Below are positions 42,239 to 50,897 of a stretch of 64,000 bases of DNA, in pieces (the first letter of the stretch is position 1; the number at the start of each line of letters is the position of its first letter). A program made the translations under genes and the position numbers. The DNA lies in assembly GCA_910578085.1 (NCBI GenBank), contig CAJTPM010000018.1, positions 1 to 64,000 on the forward strand. Reading direction: 5' to 3'. The notes below the pieces were generated by a model that was not told where the DNA came from, ran no database searches, and saw nothing but the letters and a program-made list of their open reading frames with translations. Origin of the DNA: an uncultured Lachnospiraceae bacterium (GTDB lineage Bacteria > Bacillota > Clostridia > Lachnospirales > Lachnospiraceae).

Positions 42239-42260
42239 ATTGTGCAGGAGAGGTTATGAT

Positions 42261-43892
42261 ATGAGAATCACAAATAAAATTATGCAGAACAATTCACTTT
42301 CCAATATCAATCTGGCGAAGATCGCGGAAGATGCGAAGAGCAGTCAGGTTTCATCAGGAAAAAAGATCGTGCGCCCTTCTGACGATCCCATTGTGGCGAT
42401 CCGCTCGTTAAGGCTGCGCAGCAGTGTGGTGGAGATCACGCAGTATTATTCCCGGAACGCAAAGGATGCCGACGCCTGGTTAAAGACGACGGAAGACGCG
42501 ATGAAGCAGGTGACGGATGTGATCACGGATATGATCACACAGTATAACAAAGGGGCAAACGAATACCTGACCAGCGAGGAGCGGAATATTGTTCTGGAAC
42601 AGTTAAAGGCGCTGAAAGGCGAAGTGTATGCCACCGGGGATGCGGATTACGCAGGACGCTATATCTTCACCGGATACCGCACGGAGAGTTCCCTGATGTT
42701 CAGAGGGGACACCAATAAGACCTATCAGATCACGGAACAGTTTACGGCTTCGGATCTGAGAACAAATACTTTTGTAAATACCGGCTTTCAGGATGCGGCA
42801 GGCAACGACCTTGATCTGACGAACCTGAAAGAGGGAAATCAGAGCGATTATGTGGATGTAGACGAGGATCAGATCGATAAAGTGGACTATCATCGGCTCA
42901 GACTTGCCTACAATAAGTGTGACGAGGGTGCGATGCCGGTCATTCAATATGATCTTAAAGTGGATCCTGCTACCGGAAAGGTCGTTGCGGGCAAGACAAT
43001 TGATCCTGCGGATATGACTGTCAAAAAATCCACAGAAGTGCCGAGCCCCTATACTACGGTGGGGGATGATGAGGTGATCTATCTTTATGATACCGGAGAA
43101 CTGCTTTTAGGGAACAATGTCTATAAGGAACTGTCAAATCTGGTGGATGATCCTCTTACCAGCGGAGTTAATGAGGGGGAGATCCGGGTAAGCTATCAGA
43201 AGACAGAGTTTAAAGAGGGCGATCTGAAACCGGAACATTATTTCTACTGTGTGGCGGCCGGGGAGGATGGAACACTGGATACTACACTGGGCGATCTGGA
43301 TGCTCCAAGCGATAAGGATATCGTATACAATCCGAAATACTTAAACCACGGGCAGGAGCGCCAGGTCATTGAGTATGATGTGGGCTACAACCAGCGCCTT
43401 CAGGTGAATACCATAGCAGAGGAAGCCTTTAATCCCGATGTCAACAGGGAAGTGGACGATATGATCCAGGCGCTGGAGCGGGTACAGAAGGTTGAGGATG
43501 TGGTGAACACCATAAAGGGGTTAATGGAGAAAGAGACCAACGAAGGTAAGAAGAAAGAGCTGCAGAAACAGCTGGATGCGGCGAATAAGGCTTACACCTA
43601 CGAGAGAAAGGTACTGCAGGATAAGTTCTCGGGCGGACTCGGCGCGATGAAAGGATTTTTGCAGGAAGTAAATGTGGCGGTGACGGCGTGCGGCGCAAGG
43701 GGCAGCAGGCTGGATCTCGTGTCAAGCAGGCTCTGCTCTCAGAAAACTACGTTTGAGACATTAAAGTCTGAGAACGAGGATGTGGATCTTTCGGAGGCGG
43801 TGGTGCAGCTCACCAGCGCGGAGATGACCTATGAGGCGGCGTTAAAGGCAACCGGTAAGATCATGCAGGTCAATCTGATGGACTTTATCTGA
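42261..43892 (+). CDS. flgL: flagellar hook-associated protein FlgL (HAP3), long form
   Basis: 543 residues, much longer than the usual 300. N-terminal domain RITNKIMQNNSLSNINLAKI with QVSSGKKIVRPSDDPIVAIR and DADYAGRYIFTGYRTESSLM is typical FlgL. The C-terminal region has the flagellin-like helix (VNVAVTACGARGSRLDLVSS) and ends ALKATGKIMQVNLMDFI. The extra length is a central domain (about 170-420) probably facing outward. Two Cys residues near the C-terminus are uncommon for an exported protein. ATG at 42261 has GGAGAGG; the upstream TTG at 42240 is unlikely. Confidence 0.92.
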   Translation: MRITNKIMQNNSLSNINLAKIAEDAKSSQVSSGKKIVRPSDDPIVAIRSLRLRSSVVEITQYYSRNAKDADAWLKTTEDAMKQVTDVITDMITQYNKGANEYLTSEERNIVLEQLKALKGEVYATGDADYAGRYIFTGYRTESSLMFRGDTNKTYQITEQFTASDLRTNTFVNTGFQDAAGNDLDLTNLKEGNQSDYVDVDEDQIDKVDYHRLRLAYNKCDEGAMPVIQYDLKVDPATGKVVAGKTIDPADMTVKKSTEVPSPYTTVGDDEVIYLYDTGELLLGNNVYKELSNLVDDPLTSGVNEGEIRVSYQKTEFKEGDLKPEHYFYCVAAGEDGTLDTTLGDLDAPSDKDIVYNPKYLNHGQERQVIEYDVGYNQRLQVNTIAEEAFNPDVNREVDDMIQALERVQKVEDVVNTIKGLMEKETNEGKKKELQKQLDAANKAYTYERKVLQDKFSGGLGAMKGFLQEVNVAVTACGARGSRLDLVSSRLCSQKTTFETLKSENEDVDLSEAVVQLTSAEMTYEAALKATGKIMQVNLMDFI

Positions 43893-43917
43893 GCTTGTTT
43901 TTGGAAGGGAGAAGGTT

Positions 43918-44382
43918 ATGGTCATTACAACCAGGATATTTGGAGAGATCGAGATTGATGATGCCAAGATTATTACGTTTGAAAGCGGTATTATCGGGTT
44001 CCCGGATTTAAAAAAATTCACATTGCTGTATGATGCTGAGAAAACCGGAGGAATCAAATGGCTGCAGTCTCTGGAAGAGCCTGCTTTTGCGATGCCGGTT
44101 ATGGATCCGCTTTCCGTGAAGGAAACTTATAACCCGGTGGTGGAGGATGAACTGCTTAAGCCTCTTGGAAAACTGGATCCGGAGGAGATCCTTGTGCTTG
44201 TAACGGTGACAGTGCCCAAAGACCTGACACAGATGAGTGTCAACCTGCAGGCGCCGATTATCCTCAATGCGGAAAATAAGACGGGCTGCCAGATTATCAT
44301 CGATAATGTGGCGGATGAATTCCCTGTGAAGTTCATGGTCTATGATATTTTGCAGAAAAAAAAGGAAAGGGCGGGTGAATAA
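43918..44382 (+). CDS. fliW: flagellar assembly factor FliW
   Basis: 154 residues. FliW binds CsrA and flagellin in a three-way switch that sets flagellin translation. The fold is recognised from TRIFGEIEIDDAKIITFESG and IIGFPDLKKFTLLYD at the N-terminus, then PFSVKETYNPVV-like LSVKETYNPVVEDELLKPLG. GGAAGGGAGAAGGTT precedes the ATG. csrA begins 1 bp after the stop, the standard FliW-CsrA arrangement. Confidence 0.94.
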   Translation: MVITTRIFGEIEIDDAKIITFESGIIGFPDLKKFTLLYDAEKTGGIKWLQSLEEPAFAMPVMDPLSVKETYNPVVEDELLKPLGKLDPEEILVLVTVTVPKDLTQMSVNLQAPIILNAENKTGCQIIIDNVADEFPVKFMVYDILQKKKERAGE

Positions 44383-44383
44383 T

Positions 44384-44599
44384 ATGCTGGCATTATCCAG
44401 AAAGAAAAATGAAGCCCTTGTCATCAATAACGATATCGAGATCACGATTCTTGACATCAGGGGTGATCAAGTAAAGATCGGGATATCTGCACCGAAGGAA
44501 GTGCCGATCTACAGAAAGGAAGTATATCTTCAGATACAGGAGGCAAATAAGGAAGCGATGAGTGCCGCGAATCTGGAAGCATTGAAAGATTTGTTCTGA
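44384..44599 (+). CDS. csrA: carbon storage regulator CsrA
   Basis: 71 residues. RNA-binding translational regulator with the conserved start MLALSRKKNEALVINNDIEI and core QVKIGISAPKEVPIYRKEVY. It represses flagellin (hag) translation in Firmicutes until FliW sequesters it. Last gene of the flgM transcript; a terminator follows at 44625-44653. No hag gene is in the window. Confidence 0.95.
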   Translation: MLALSRKKNEALVINNDIEITILDIRGDQVKIGISAPKEVPIYRKEVYLQIQEANKEAMSAANLEALKDLF

Positions 44600-44624
44600 A
44601 AAAATTTATATTAAGAGTAGAGGG

Positions 44625-44653
44625 AGCTGCTTTTGATAAAAAGGCAGCTTTTT
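44625..44653 (+). terminator. terminator ending the flgM-csrA operon
   Basis: AGCTGC (44625-44630) with GCAGCT (44644-44649), extended by a T/A helix with one bulged G, and five T (44649-44653). Placed 25 bp after csrA and 23 bp before the next sigma-28 promoter. Confidence 0.8.
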
Positions 44654-44675
44654 CTATAATTTTTTGGGGCGGGAC

Positions 44676-44702
44676 TAAAGATTTTTGGCGATTATCCGAT
44701 AT
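44676..44702 (+). promoter_or_regulatory. sigma-28 promoter of the flaG-fliD-fliS operon
   Basis: TAAA (44676-44679), 16 nt, CCGATAT (44696-44702). Confidence 0.85.
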
Positions 44703-44746
44703 ACAGGATAAGAAGTCTAAAAATTTCTCACATGGAGGTGATTAAA

Positions 44747-45211
44747 ATGGCAGCGATAGAACCATTAGGAAGTATTATGACAATGCAGGCACAGCCCATG
44801 CAGCAAAGACCGGTACAGAGGGCAGAGCAGGTTAGCACGGAGGCGAACCCGGCAGAAACTCAGGTAAACAATATTGATCCCACCACAGTATCAGTGGCGG
44901 CGGCTACGGATGCGTCTGAAAATAATTCAGAACATACCGGCAGTGACCAGCGGGAAGAACACAATTATAATTATGCTGAAAACGCCAGACAACAGAACGA
45001 CAAAATTAAAAAAGCAGTAGAGCAGTTAAACAAGAATCTGAGCCATTCCTCAGCGATATTCGGCATTCATGAAGCGACAAATCGGTTGACGATCAAGATT
45101 GTGGATAAGGACACAAAGGAAGTAATTAAGGAACTTCCTCCGGAGAAGACGCTTGACATGATAGCCAAAGTCTGGGAGATCGCAGGTATTCTTGTGGATG
45201 AAAAGCGGTAA
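44747..45211 (+). CDS. flaG: FlaG-family flagellar protein
   Basis: 154 residues from the ATG at 44747 with GGAGGTGATTAAA directly before it. N-terminal half is low complexity (Gln, Thr, Glu rich); the C-terminal FlaG domain has LSHSSAIFGIHEATNRLTIK and VDKDTKEVIKELPPEKTLDM, ending KVWEIAGILVDEKR. FlaG proteins affect filament length and usually precede fliD, as here. First gene of the second sigma-28 transcript. Confidence 0.9.
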   Translation: MAAIEPLGSIMTMQAQPMQQRPVQRAEQVSTEANPAETQVNNIDPTTVSVAAATDASENNSEHTGSDQREEHNYNYAENARQQNDKIKKAVEQLNKNLSHSSAIFGIHEATNRLTIKIVDKDTKEVIKELPPEKTLDMIAKVWEIAGILVDEKR

Positions 45212-45347
45212 TAGAGGCGGCAATACAGCATGCAATGCAGGCATGAGTGGAGTGGTTGTGAGTTTGCATCAGAACCGCCATATTTCAGGTGTGAACGAAA
45301 CGGTTGCGAGTTTATTCTTTGCAGCAACAGATAGCAGGAGGTAGAAG

Positions 45348-46904
45348 ATGACAATTAGAATTACCGGCATGAATTCCGGCCTGGATACAGAAGCCATAAT
45401 TACAGAGTTGGCCAGTGCCCGTTCTATGAAAGTGGAAAATATTAAAAAAGATCAGACGAAATTAAGCTGGAAAATTGATGCATGGAAAGAGCTGAACAAG
45501 AAAATTTATGACTTTTATTCTGATGTGCTCAGTGATATGCGTTTTGATTATGCATACAGCAAAAAGACGACCAAAGTTTCTGATCCGGATGTGGTGAGTG
45601 TAGTTACGGGCGGAAACGTGGTAAATGGCACACAGACCCTGAAGGTGAATAAGATTGCCAAAACAGCGTATCTCACGGGCGGAAAGATCGAGGCACAGAC
45701 CGATGAAAAGCTGTTGGCAAATTTTGGCCTAGGCGAAAACGGAGAACCTATTAAATTTAAAGTAAAAGTCGGCGATGAGGAGAAGGAGCTCAGTTTCACC
45801 GGTAATCAGACACTGAAGGATGTAGCGGATGCTTTTAAAGAGGTCGGTTTGGATGCAAACTTTGATCTGACATCAGGGCGTTTCTTTATCAGTTCAAAGA
45901 AGAGCGGCGCAGAGAATAGTTTTACGCTCAGTGCAGTGGAGGGAGACGGCAAAGAGGCTTCCGAAAAGGCGTTGAAAGCGTTGGGTTTGTATTATGATCC
46001 GGATGATCCGATGATGGAGAATGGCGACAAGAAAGAAGGCCAGGCGACCATGATTTTTGGTTCGGATGCGGAGATAGAACTAAACGGTGCACTCTTTACA
46101 TCCTCCAGCAATACGTTTGAGATCAATGGTCTCACATTGACAGTCAACAAGGAGACGAAGGACGGAGAGATCGTAACGCTGAATACACAGCAGGATACGG
46201 ATGCCATCTATGATACGATCAAAAATTTCTTTGTGAAGTACAATGAACTGATCAATGAGATGGATAAACTCTACAATGCAGAGAGCGCATCCAAGTATGA
46301 GCCGTTGACCAAAGAAGAGAAGGAAGCGCTGTCCGATGACGAAGTGGAAGAGTGGGAGAAAAAGATTAAGGAATCTCTTCTCAGACGTGACGGTACACTC
46401 TCCAGCGTATCTTCTGTGATGAAAGAAGTGATGTTAAGCACCTTTGTGACAGATATCAACGGAAAGAATGAAGGAAATAATAAATATCTCAGCTATTTCG
46501 GCATTGAGACACTGGGATATTTCAAGGCCAAAGACAATGAGAAGTCCGCTTATCATATTGATGGCGACTCGGATGATTCCAATGTTAAGAATAATCCGGA
46601 TAAACTGAAAAAAGCCATTGCAAACGAACCGGAGACTGTGATAGAATTTTTTAAGAAGCTCAGCAACAATCTGTACGATAAGCTGACGGAAAAGATGGCA
46701 CGTACAGATTACAGCAGCGCCTTTACCATATATAATGATAAGCAGATGGATATCGAGCTGAAATCCTATGACAGCAAGATCGCCAAGGAGCAGGATAAGC
46801 TGAACGACTACATAGACAGATGGTATAAGAAGTTCTCCCAGATGGAAGTGGCGTTATCCAAGCTGAATTCCCAGGAGAGTTCCATCTCCAGTCTGTTTGG
46901 TTAA
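45348..46904 (+). CDS. fliD: flagellar filament cap protein FliD (HAP2)
   Basis: 518 residues. Sits at the filament tip and helps flagellin fold. N-terminal motif RITGMNSGLDTEAIITELAS and KMENIKKDQ-like RSMKVENIKKDQTKLSWKID; the D1 segment TKVSDPDVVSVVTGGNVVNG is typical. The C-terminal FliD_C region has YLSYFGIETLGYFKAKDN and ends MEVALSKLNSQESSISSLFG, the usual coiled coil. Followed by fliS 51 bp on (measured to the TTG start). Leader of 137 bp after flaG shows no terminator. AGGAGGTAGAAG precedes the ATG. Confidence 0.94.
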   Translation: MTIRITGMNSGLDTEAIITELASARSMKVENIKKDQTKLSWKIDAWKELNKKIYDFYSDVLSDMRFDYAYSKKTTKVSDPDVVSVVTGGNVVNGTQTLKVNKIAKTAYLTGGKIEAQTDEKLLANFGLGENGEPIKFKVKVGDEEKELSFTGNQTLKDVADAFKEVGLDANFDLTSGRFFISSKKSGAENSFTLSAVEGDGKEASEKALKALGLYYDPDDPMMENGDKKEGQATMIFGSDAEIELNGALFTSSSNTFEINGLTLTVNKETKDGEIVTLNTQQDTDAIYDTIKNFFVKYNELINEMDKLYNAESASKYEPLTKEEKEALSDDEVEEWEKKIKESLLRRDGTLSSVSSVMKEVMLSTFVTDINGKNEGNNKYLSYFGIETLGYFKAKDNEKSAYHIDGDSDDSNVKNNPDKLKKAIANEPETVIEFFKKLSNNLYDKLTEKMARTDYSSAFTIYNDKQMDIELKSYDSKIAKEQDKLNDYIDRWYKKFSQMEVALSKLNSQESSISSLFG

Positions 46905-46955
46905 GAGGTGCTGTTTCGGAACTTAAGACATTGGGTTAAAGCGGAGGAAAAAGAA

Positions 46956-47342
46956 TTGAGATCTATGAATCAGTACGCACAGTACAATAACAGTAAGGTC
47001 TTGACAGCTTCACCAGCTGAACTGACACTGATGCTTTACGATGGAGCCATTAAATTCAATAATATTGCCATTATGGCAATTGAGAAAAAGGATATCGAAA
47101 AAGCCCATAACAATATTGTTAAAGTAGAAAAGATCATAAATGAGTTCCGGGCAACCCTGGATTCAAAATATGAAGTATCGAAGGATTTTGACAGAGTATA
47201 TGTGTATCTTCTGCAGAGGTTACTGGAGGGAAATGTAAAGAAGGATCCGGAAATTCTGGAAGAGGTGAATACACATCTCAGGAGTATGCGGGATACCTGG
47301 AAACAGGTAATGGAAGCGAACAGAACAACAAAACAGTCATAA
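46956..47342 (+). CDS. fliS: flagellin export chaperone FliS
   Basis: 128 residues. FliS binds the flagellin C-terminus before export. Family start QYAQYNNSKVLTASPAELTL and LMLYDGAIKFNNIAIMAIEK are clear, and helical bundle to the end (VEKIINEFRATLDSKYEVSK). A TTG at 46956 lies 8 nt after GGAGG (46943-46947) and adds RS to the N-terminus; the ATG at 46965, the family norm, is 17 nt from that site. I prefer the TTG. A good terminator follows. Confidence 0.9.
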   Translation: MRSMNQYAQYNNSKVLTASPAELTLMLYDGAIKFNNIAIMAIEKKDIEKAHNNIVKVEKIINEFRATLDSKYEVSKDFDRVYVYLLQRLLEGNVKKDPEILEEVNTHLRSMRDTWKQVMEANRTTKQS

Positions 47343-47358
47343 GACAGTTTAGTGAAAG

Positions 47359-47387
47359 ATGGTCATGTAAAAGGCATGACCATTTTT
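47359..47387 (+). terminator. intrinsic terminator after fliS
   Basis: ATGGTCATG (47359-47367) with CATGACCAT (47375-47383), 7-nt loop, five T at 47383-47387. Confidence 0.85.
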
Positions 47388-47427
47388 CAAAATAAGTGAA
47401 TTGCACTGAAAGAAAGGAACAGACCGG

Positions 47428-47901
47428 ATGGAAACCTATTTGGATATGCTGCAGGACAGTTTGAGAAAAAAGCTGGAAATATTGGATAAGATCATGACCT
47501 GCCAGAAAGAAGAGTCTGATATGTTAAAAGGTGGGAGCATGGACAGGGATGTTTTTGACAGGAGCATGACTGAAAAGGTGGAACTTGCAGAGAGCATTGA
47601 CTCGCTGGACGATGGATTTGAGAAAGTTTATGACCGGATCCGGGAGGAGATGATTGCTCATAAGGAGGGTTATGTAAACCAAATAAGAGCATTGCAGAAT
47701 ATGATCAGTGAAATCAGCGAAAAAAATGTGCTGATCCAGGCCGAAGAAAACAGAATACGGCTGGAAGTGGAAAATTATGCGAAAAGAGAGAGCGCCGCTT
47801 TGCGCCAGCGAAGGGACAATGGAAAGGCGGCACGCAGCTACTACAATAATATGAAGAAATTGAATTATGTAGGATCGCAGTTTATGGACAAAAAAAACTG
47901 A
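47428..47901 (+). CDS. FliT/FlgN-like flagellar chaperone (predicted)
   Basis: 157 residues, nearly all helical with heptad-like charge pattern (LRKKLEILDKIMTCQKEESD; ISEKNVLIQAEENRIRLEVE). Position after fliS and size suggest a FliT-type chaperone for FliD. There is no decisive motif. AAGAAAGGAACAGACCGG precedes the ATG. Separated from fliS by a terminator, so either read-through or its own promoter is needed; I see no sigma-28 promoter in the 40 bp between. Confidence 0.65.
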   Translation: METYLDMLQDSLRKKLEILDKIMTCQKEESDMLKGGSMDRDVFDRSMTEKVELAESIDSLDDGFEKVYDRIREEMIAHKEGYVNQIRALQNMISEISEKNVLIQAEENRIRLEVENYAKRESAALRQRRDNGKAARSYYNNMKKLNYVGSQFMDKKN

Positions 47902-47913
47902 GTTGGATAAGAA

Positions 47914-47938
47914 AAGAGAGGCTGTATCAGCCCCTCTT
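47914..47938. terminator. bidirectional hairpin between the FliT-like and XRE genes
   Basis: AAGAGAGGCTG (47914-47924), TAT, CAGCCCCTCTT (47928-47938): near-perfect stem with a mismatch. It overlaps the end of the minus-strand regulator gene. Confidence 0.6.
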
Positions 47939-48268
47939 CCATAATTTTAATGTTTTAAGAATTTTCTTCTGCTCTTCAGGGCCATAACTCTGGAAAATAC
48001 GAAGAAGTTCCGTATTCATTGCCTTGTTTGCTTCCTGAGGAGTGCGGTCTGTAAAGCCCGGTTCAAGAATTTCGTCAATTGTTACATTGCAGAGTTTAGA
48101 ATAATAGAGAAGAACCCGAAGATTCAGTTTGGCACGATTGTTTTCCAGATTGCTGACAAAAGCAACTGTACAATCCAAATCCTCTGCCACCATCTCCTGC
48201 GTATAGCCTTGCTCTACGCGGAGTTGTTTCATTTTTAATCCCACTTTTGAAAAGTCCAGTTCACTCAT
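47927..48268 (-). CDS. XRE-family HTH regulator
   Basis: 113 residues. The HTH_3 domain occupies residues 8-65 (LRVEQGYTQEMVAEDLDCTV; FVSNLENNRAKLNLRVLLYY). The C-terminal 45 residues have no clear ligand domain. AAAAGGAGTTTTTCAA precedes the start. It is divergent from glf, and the shared region carries three copies of AGTTATG or its complement, so it probably controls glf, itself, or both. Confidence 0.85.
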   Translation of the reverse strand: MSELDFSKVGLKMKQLRVEQGYTQEMVAEDLDCTVAFVSNLENNRAKLNLRVLLYYSKLCNVTIDEILEPGFTDRTPQEANKAMNTELLRIFQSYGPEEQKKILKTLKLWKRG

Positions 48269-48291
48269 TTGAAAAACTCCTTTTGTTTTTT

Positions 48292-48372
48292 AGTTATGTT
48301 CATTTTATTATATTTTTTATAAACAGGCAAGACATAACTTGTCAAATGTGGCAAAAATTATATATAGTTATG
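48292..48372. promoter_or_regulatory. XRE/glf divergent control region with three AGTTATG sites
   Basis: AGTTATG at 48292-48298 and 48366-48372, its complement CATAACT at 48333-48339. A glf promoter TTGTCA (48339-48344), 16 nt, TATATA (48361-48366) overlaps the second and third sites. Confidence 0.5.
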
Positions 48373-48425
48373 AAAAATGTGTTTTTGTTTTGGGAAAAAT
48401 GTGAAAAGAGAGGGAAGATTAAAAA

Positions 48426-49538
48426 ATGCATTATGATTATCTGATCGTAGGGGCGGGCCTGTTTGGCAGTGTATTCGCCTGTGAAATGACAAGGAGAGGA
48501 AAAAAATGTTATGTGATAGATAAGCGGGATCATATTGCCGGAAATATCTATACGGAAAAGCGGCTTGGCATTTCTGTGCATCGCTATGGGGCGCATATAT
48601 TTCACACTTCGGACAGGGAGATATGGGACTATGTGGGACAGTTCGCCGAATTTAATCATTATGTAAACTCCCCGGTGGCGATTTATAAGGACGAGCTTTA
48701 TAACCTGCCCTTTAATATGAATACTTTCAGTAAACTTTGGGATATTAAGACGCCTGCACAGGCGAAGAGAAAAATTGCGGAACAGCTTGCGGAATTTTCC
48801 GTGGAGAAACCGGAGAATCTGGAAGAGCAGGCGTTGTCCCTGGTGGGAAAAGATGTATATGAGAAGCTGGTAAAAGGATATACGGAAAAGCAGTGGGGCC
48901 GAAAATGCAGTGAACTCCCCGCATTTCTGATAAAAAGGCTGCCGCTTCGTTTTACCTATGATAACAATTATTTCAATGACCGTTATCAGGGAATTCCTGT
49001 GGACGGATATACAGAGATCGTGGAAAAGCTGTTAAAAGGGATTGATGTGAGGACCGGGATCTCCTGGCAAAAGTTCCGGGAGAAATCGGGGGGTATTACC
49101 TGGGATAAACTGCTCTATACAGGTATGATAGATGAATATTACGGATACAGTCTGGGGGCTTTGGAGTACCGTTCCCTGCGATTTGAGACAGAAGAACTGC
49201 CGGATGAGGAAAACTATCAGGGTAATGCGGTGGTGAACTATACGGAGAGGGATATTCCATACACGAGGATCATAGAGCACAAACATTTTACATTTGGTAC
49301 ACAGCCCGGTACTGTGATCACAAAAGAATATCCCACGGAATGGAAAAAGGGGGATGAGCCTTACTATCCGGTCAATGATGATAGAAATAACGGACTTTAT
49401 GAAGCCTATCTGGAACTTGCTGAAAAAGAAAAAAATGTGCTGTTTGGCGGGAGGCTTGGACAATATCGGTATTATGATATGGATAAGACAATCGGGGAAG
49501 CTTTAAAGATGGTAAAACAGGAGAGTGACAGAGAATAG
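48426..49538 (+). CDS. glf: UDP-galactopyranose mutase
   Basis: Flavoenzyme converting UDP-galactopyranose to UDP-galactofuranose for surface glycans. FAD/NAD-binding start DYLIVGAGLFGSVFACEMTR at residues 4-23, HIAGNIYTEK nearby, middle signature KQWGRKCSELPAFLIKRLPL, and C-terminal FGGRLGQYRYYDMDKTIG. Length 370 residues is normal. It stands alone: no glycosyltransferase or other nucleotide-sugar gene is beside it, so galactofuranose use here cannot be assigned; a role in flagellar or cell-surface glycans is possible. AGAGAGGGAAGATTAAAAA precedes the start. Confidence 0.94.
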   Translation: MHYDYLIVGAGLFGSVFACEMTRRGKKCYVIDKRDHIAGNIYTEKRLGISVHRYGAHIFHTSDREIWDYVGQFAEFNHYVNSPVAIYKDELYNLPFNMNTFSKLWDIKTPAQAKRKIAEQLAEFSVEKPENLEEQALSLVGKDVYEKLVKGYTEKQWGRKCSELPAFLIKRLPLRFTYDNNYFNDRYQGIPVDGYTEIVEKLLKGIDVRTGISWQKFREKSGGITWDKLLYTGMIDEYYGYSLGALEYRSLRFETEELPDEENYQGNAVVNYTERDIPYTRIIEHKHFTFGTQPGTVITKEYPTEWKKGDEPYYPVNDDRNNGLYEAYLELAEKEKNVLFGGRLGQYRYYDMDKTIGEALKMVKQESDRE

Positions 49539-49552
49539 AAAACTGTGCATAA

Positions 49553-49587
49553 AAAACAGCCATGGCAAAGTTGCTTTTGGCTGTTTT
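49553..49587. terminator. bidirectional terminator between glf and the FliD-like gene
   Basis: AAAACAGCC (49553-49561) with GGCTGTTTT (49579-49587), 17-nt loop; A and T runs on the two sides. Confidence 0.65.
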
Positions 49588-50897
49588 CAGCAGTAGTAGT
49601 TAAATAACATTCCGATATAATTGCTGGAGAGATATGGATTTGCAAAATTGTGCCCCGGATTTTTGTAGGCAACCACCATCTTATCCACATATTTCATGGG
49701 ATTTAAGGAGATCTGGTTTGTTTTGCGGAATATCTGTTGGGCAAAGTTTTTGATGACCTGGAACCTGTCGTCTGCATCGTCGGACTGAATGGCTTTGGAA
49801 AGAGCGGCCTTATCTACATGTATATTGCCATCTTCCCCTAAGTTTAAGCCGATGTCTGTGAGACCGTTTTTATATAATGAAGCGATGCCTGCCATTTCTC
49901 CCTTGAGTTTGCCGGAACTGTTCTGGGAAATTTTAAACTCGTCAACGGCTTTCAAAAAGCTGTTATAGCTTCTGGCCAGCTGGGCCACGTTGTCCGCAAG
50001 GGACTCATAATCCGCTTTCAGTCCGATCCCGACAGGACCCTTTTCCTCCGGGGTAATGCCCCTCAGTTCTATTTCGTAAAATCGGTCTACAATAAATTTA
50101 TTAGAGTGAGCCTCCTGGGGGATTCCGTTTAAAGTGAACTGTGCATTGGAAGCAGCCCGGGAAATATAGTCCAACCCCAGATAGGAAACCATACCGGACG
50201 TTTTACTTGTTTTTTCATCGGAAACGGAAAACATACCGTTTTTTCCTGGTTTCAGACCGGTTGTCTGAGATTCGATGCGCAGGGAAGAAGTTTCTTCTTC
50301 TCCTTCGATAATTTCCGCATTCAGTCCGATGCGGGAGTTATTGATCAGGCGTTCAAGACGGTTCAGGATATTGCGGTTTGTTTCGCCGGCCCGTATACTG
50401 AACTGGAATTCATAGTTCATATCATTGATGCCGATATCAAAGGAGTAGGTATCGGGCGGTAAAGCCACAGGCGAATCGTTTTTCAGGAAGCTGCCGAGAT
50501 TCACCTGAGAAACTGCCAGGGACTGGACCTCAATATCCAGAGGTGAAACTTTGTCACTATCGGAAGAACTGCCGATAAATCTGGCCACGATCAGATCTTC
50601 ATCACTGGAATATGCTACCTTGCGGTCTAATAATTCCCTGCTGTCCATGCTTCCACTGAGAGAGGCAATTTCCATATGCAGCTCCCTGGCGTTTTCCTTT
50701 AACCCCACAGCAAACTGAGCCGATTCCTTTTTGTTGGGAAGCAGGTACAGGGGAGATTCTTTATTGAGTTTTATGATGGAATTATAAATGCTGCGAAGCT
50801 CACTGCGTTTATGGGCATCATATTTGCCGGCATTTTTAGGAGTGTAAGCAGTCAGATAATAATTATAGATATTGTCCTGAATAGCATTATAAGCCAT
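49587..50897 (-). CDS. orphan FliD-like / hook-associated protein
   Basis: 436 residues without a signal peptide. It shares FliD features: an adapter-like segment LDIEVQSLAVSQVNLGSFLK (compare TLKVNKIAKTAYLTGGKIEA in fliD), SNAQFTLNGIPQEAHSNKFI (compare FliD's outer domain), and C-terminal helical part LTDIGLNLGEDGNIHVDKAA. It lacks the usual FliD N-terminal motif and starts MAYNAIQDNIYNYYLTAYTP, and it ends YYC. So it may be a second cap or an export substrate of the flagellar system. Promoter on the minus strand at 51042-51070. Confidence in the family is moderate. Confidence 0.65.
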   Translation of the reverse strand: MAYNAIQDNIYNYYLTAYTPKNAGKYDAHKRSELRSIYNSIIKLNKESPLYLLPNKKESAQFAVGLKENARELHMEIASLSGSMDSRELLDRKVAYSSDEDLIVARFIGSSSDSDKVSPLDIEVQSLAVSQVNLGSFLKNDSPVALPPDTYSFDIGINDMNYEFQFSIRAGETNRNILNRLERLINNSRIGLNAEIIEGEEETSSLRIESQTTGLKPGKNGMFSVSDEKTSKTSGMVSYLGLDYISRAASNAQFTLNGIPQEAHSNKFIVDRFYEIELRGITPEEKGPVGIGLKADYESLADNVAQLARSYNSFLKAVDEFKISQNSSGKLKGEMAGIASLYKNGLTDIGLNLGEDGNIHVDKAALSKAIQSDDADDRFQVIKNFAQQIFRKTNQISLNPMKYVDKMVVAYKNPGHNFANPYLSSNYIGMLFNYYC

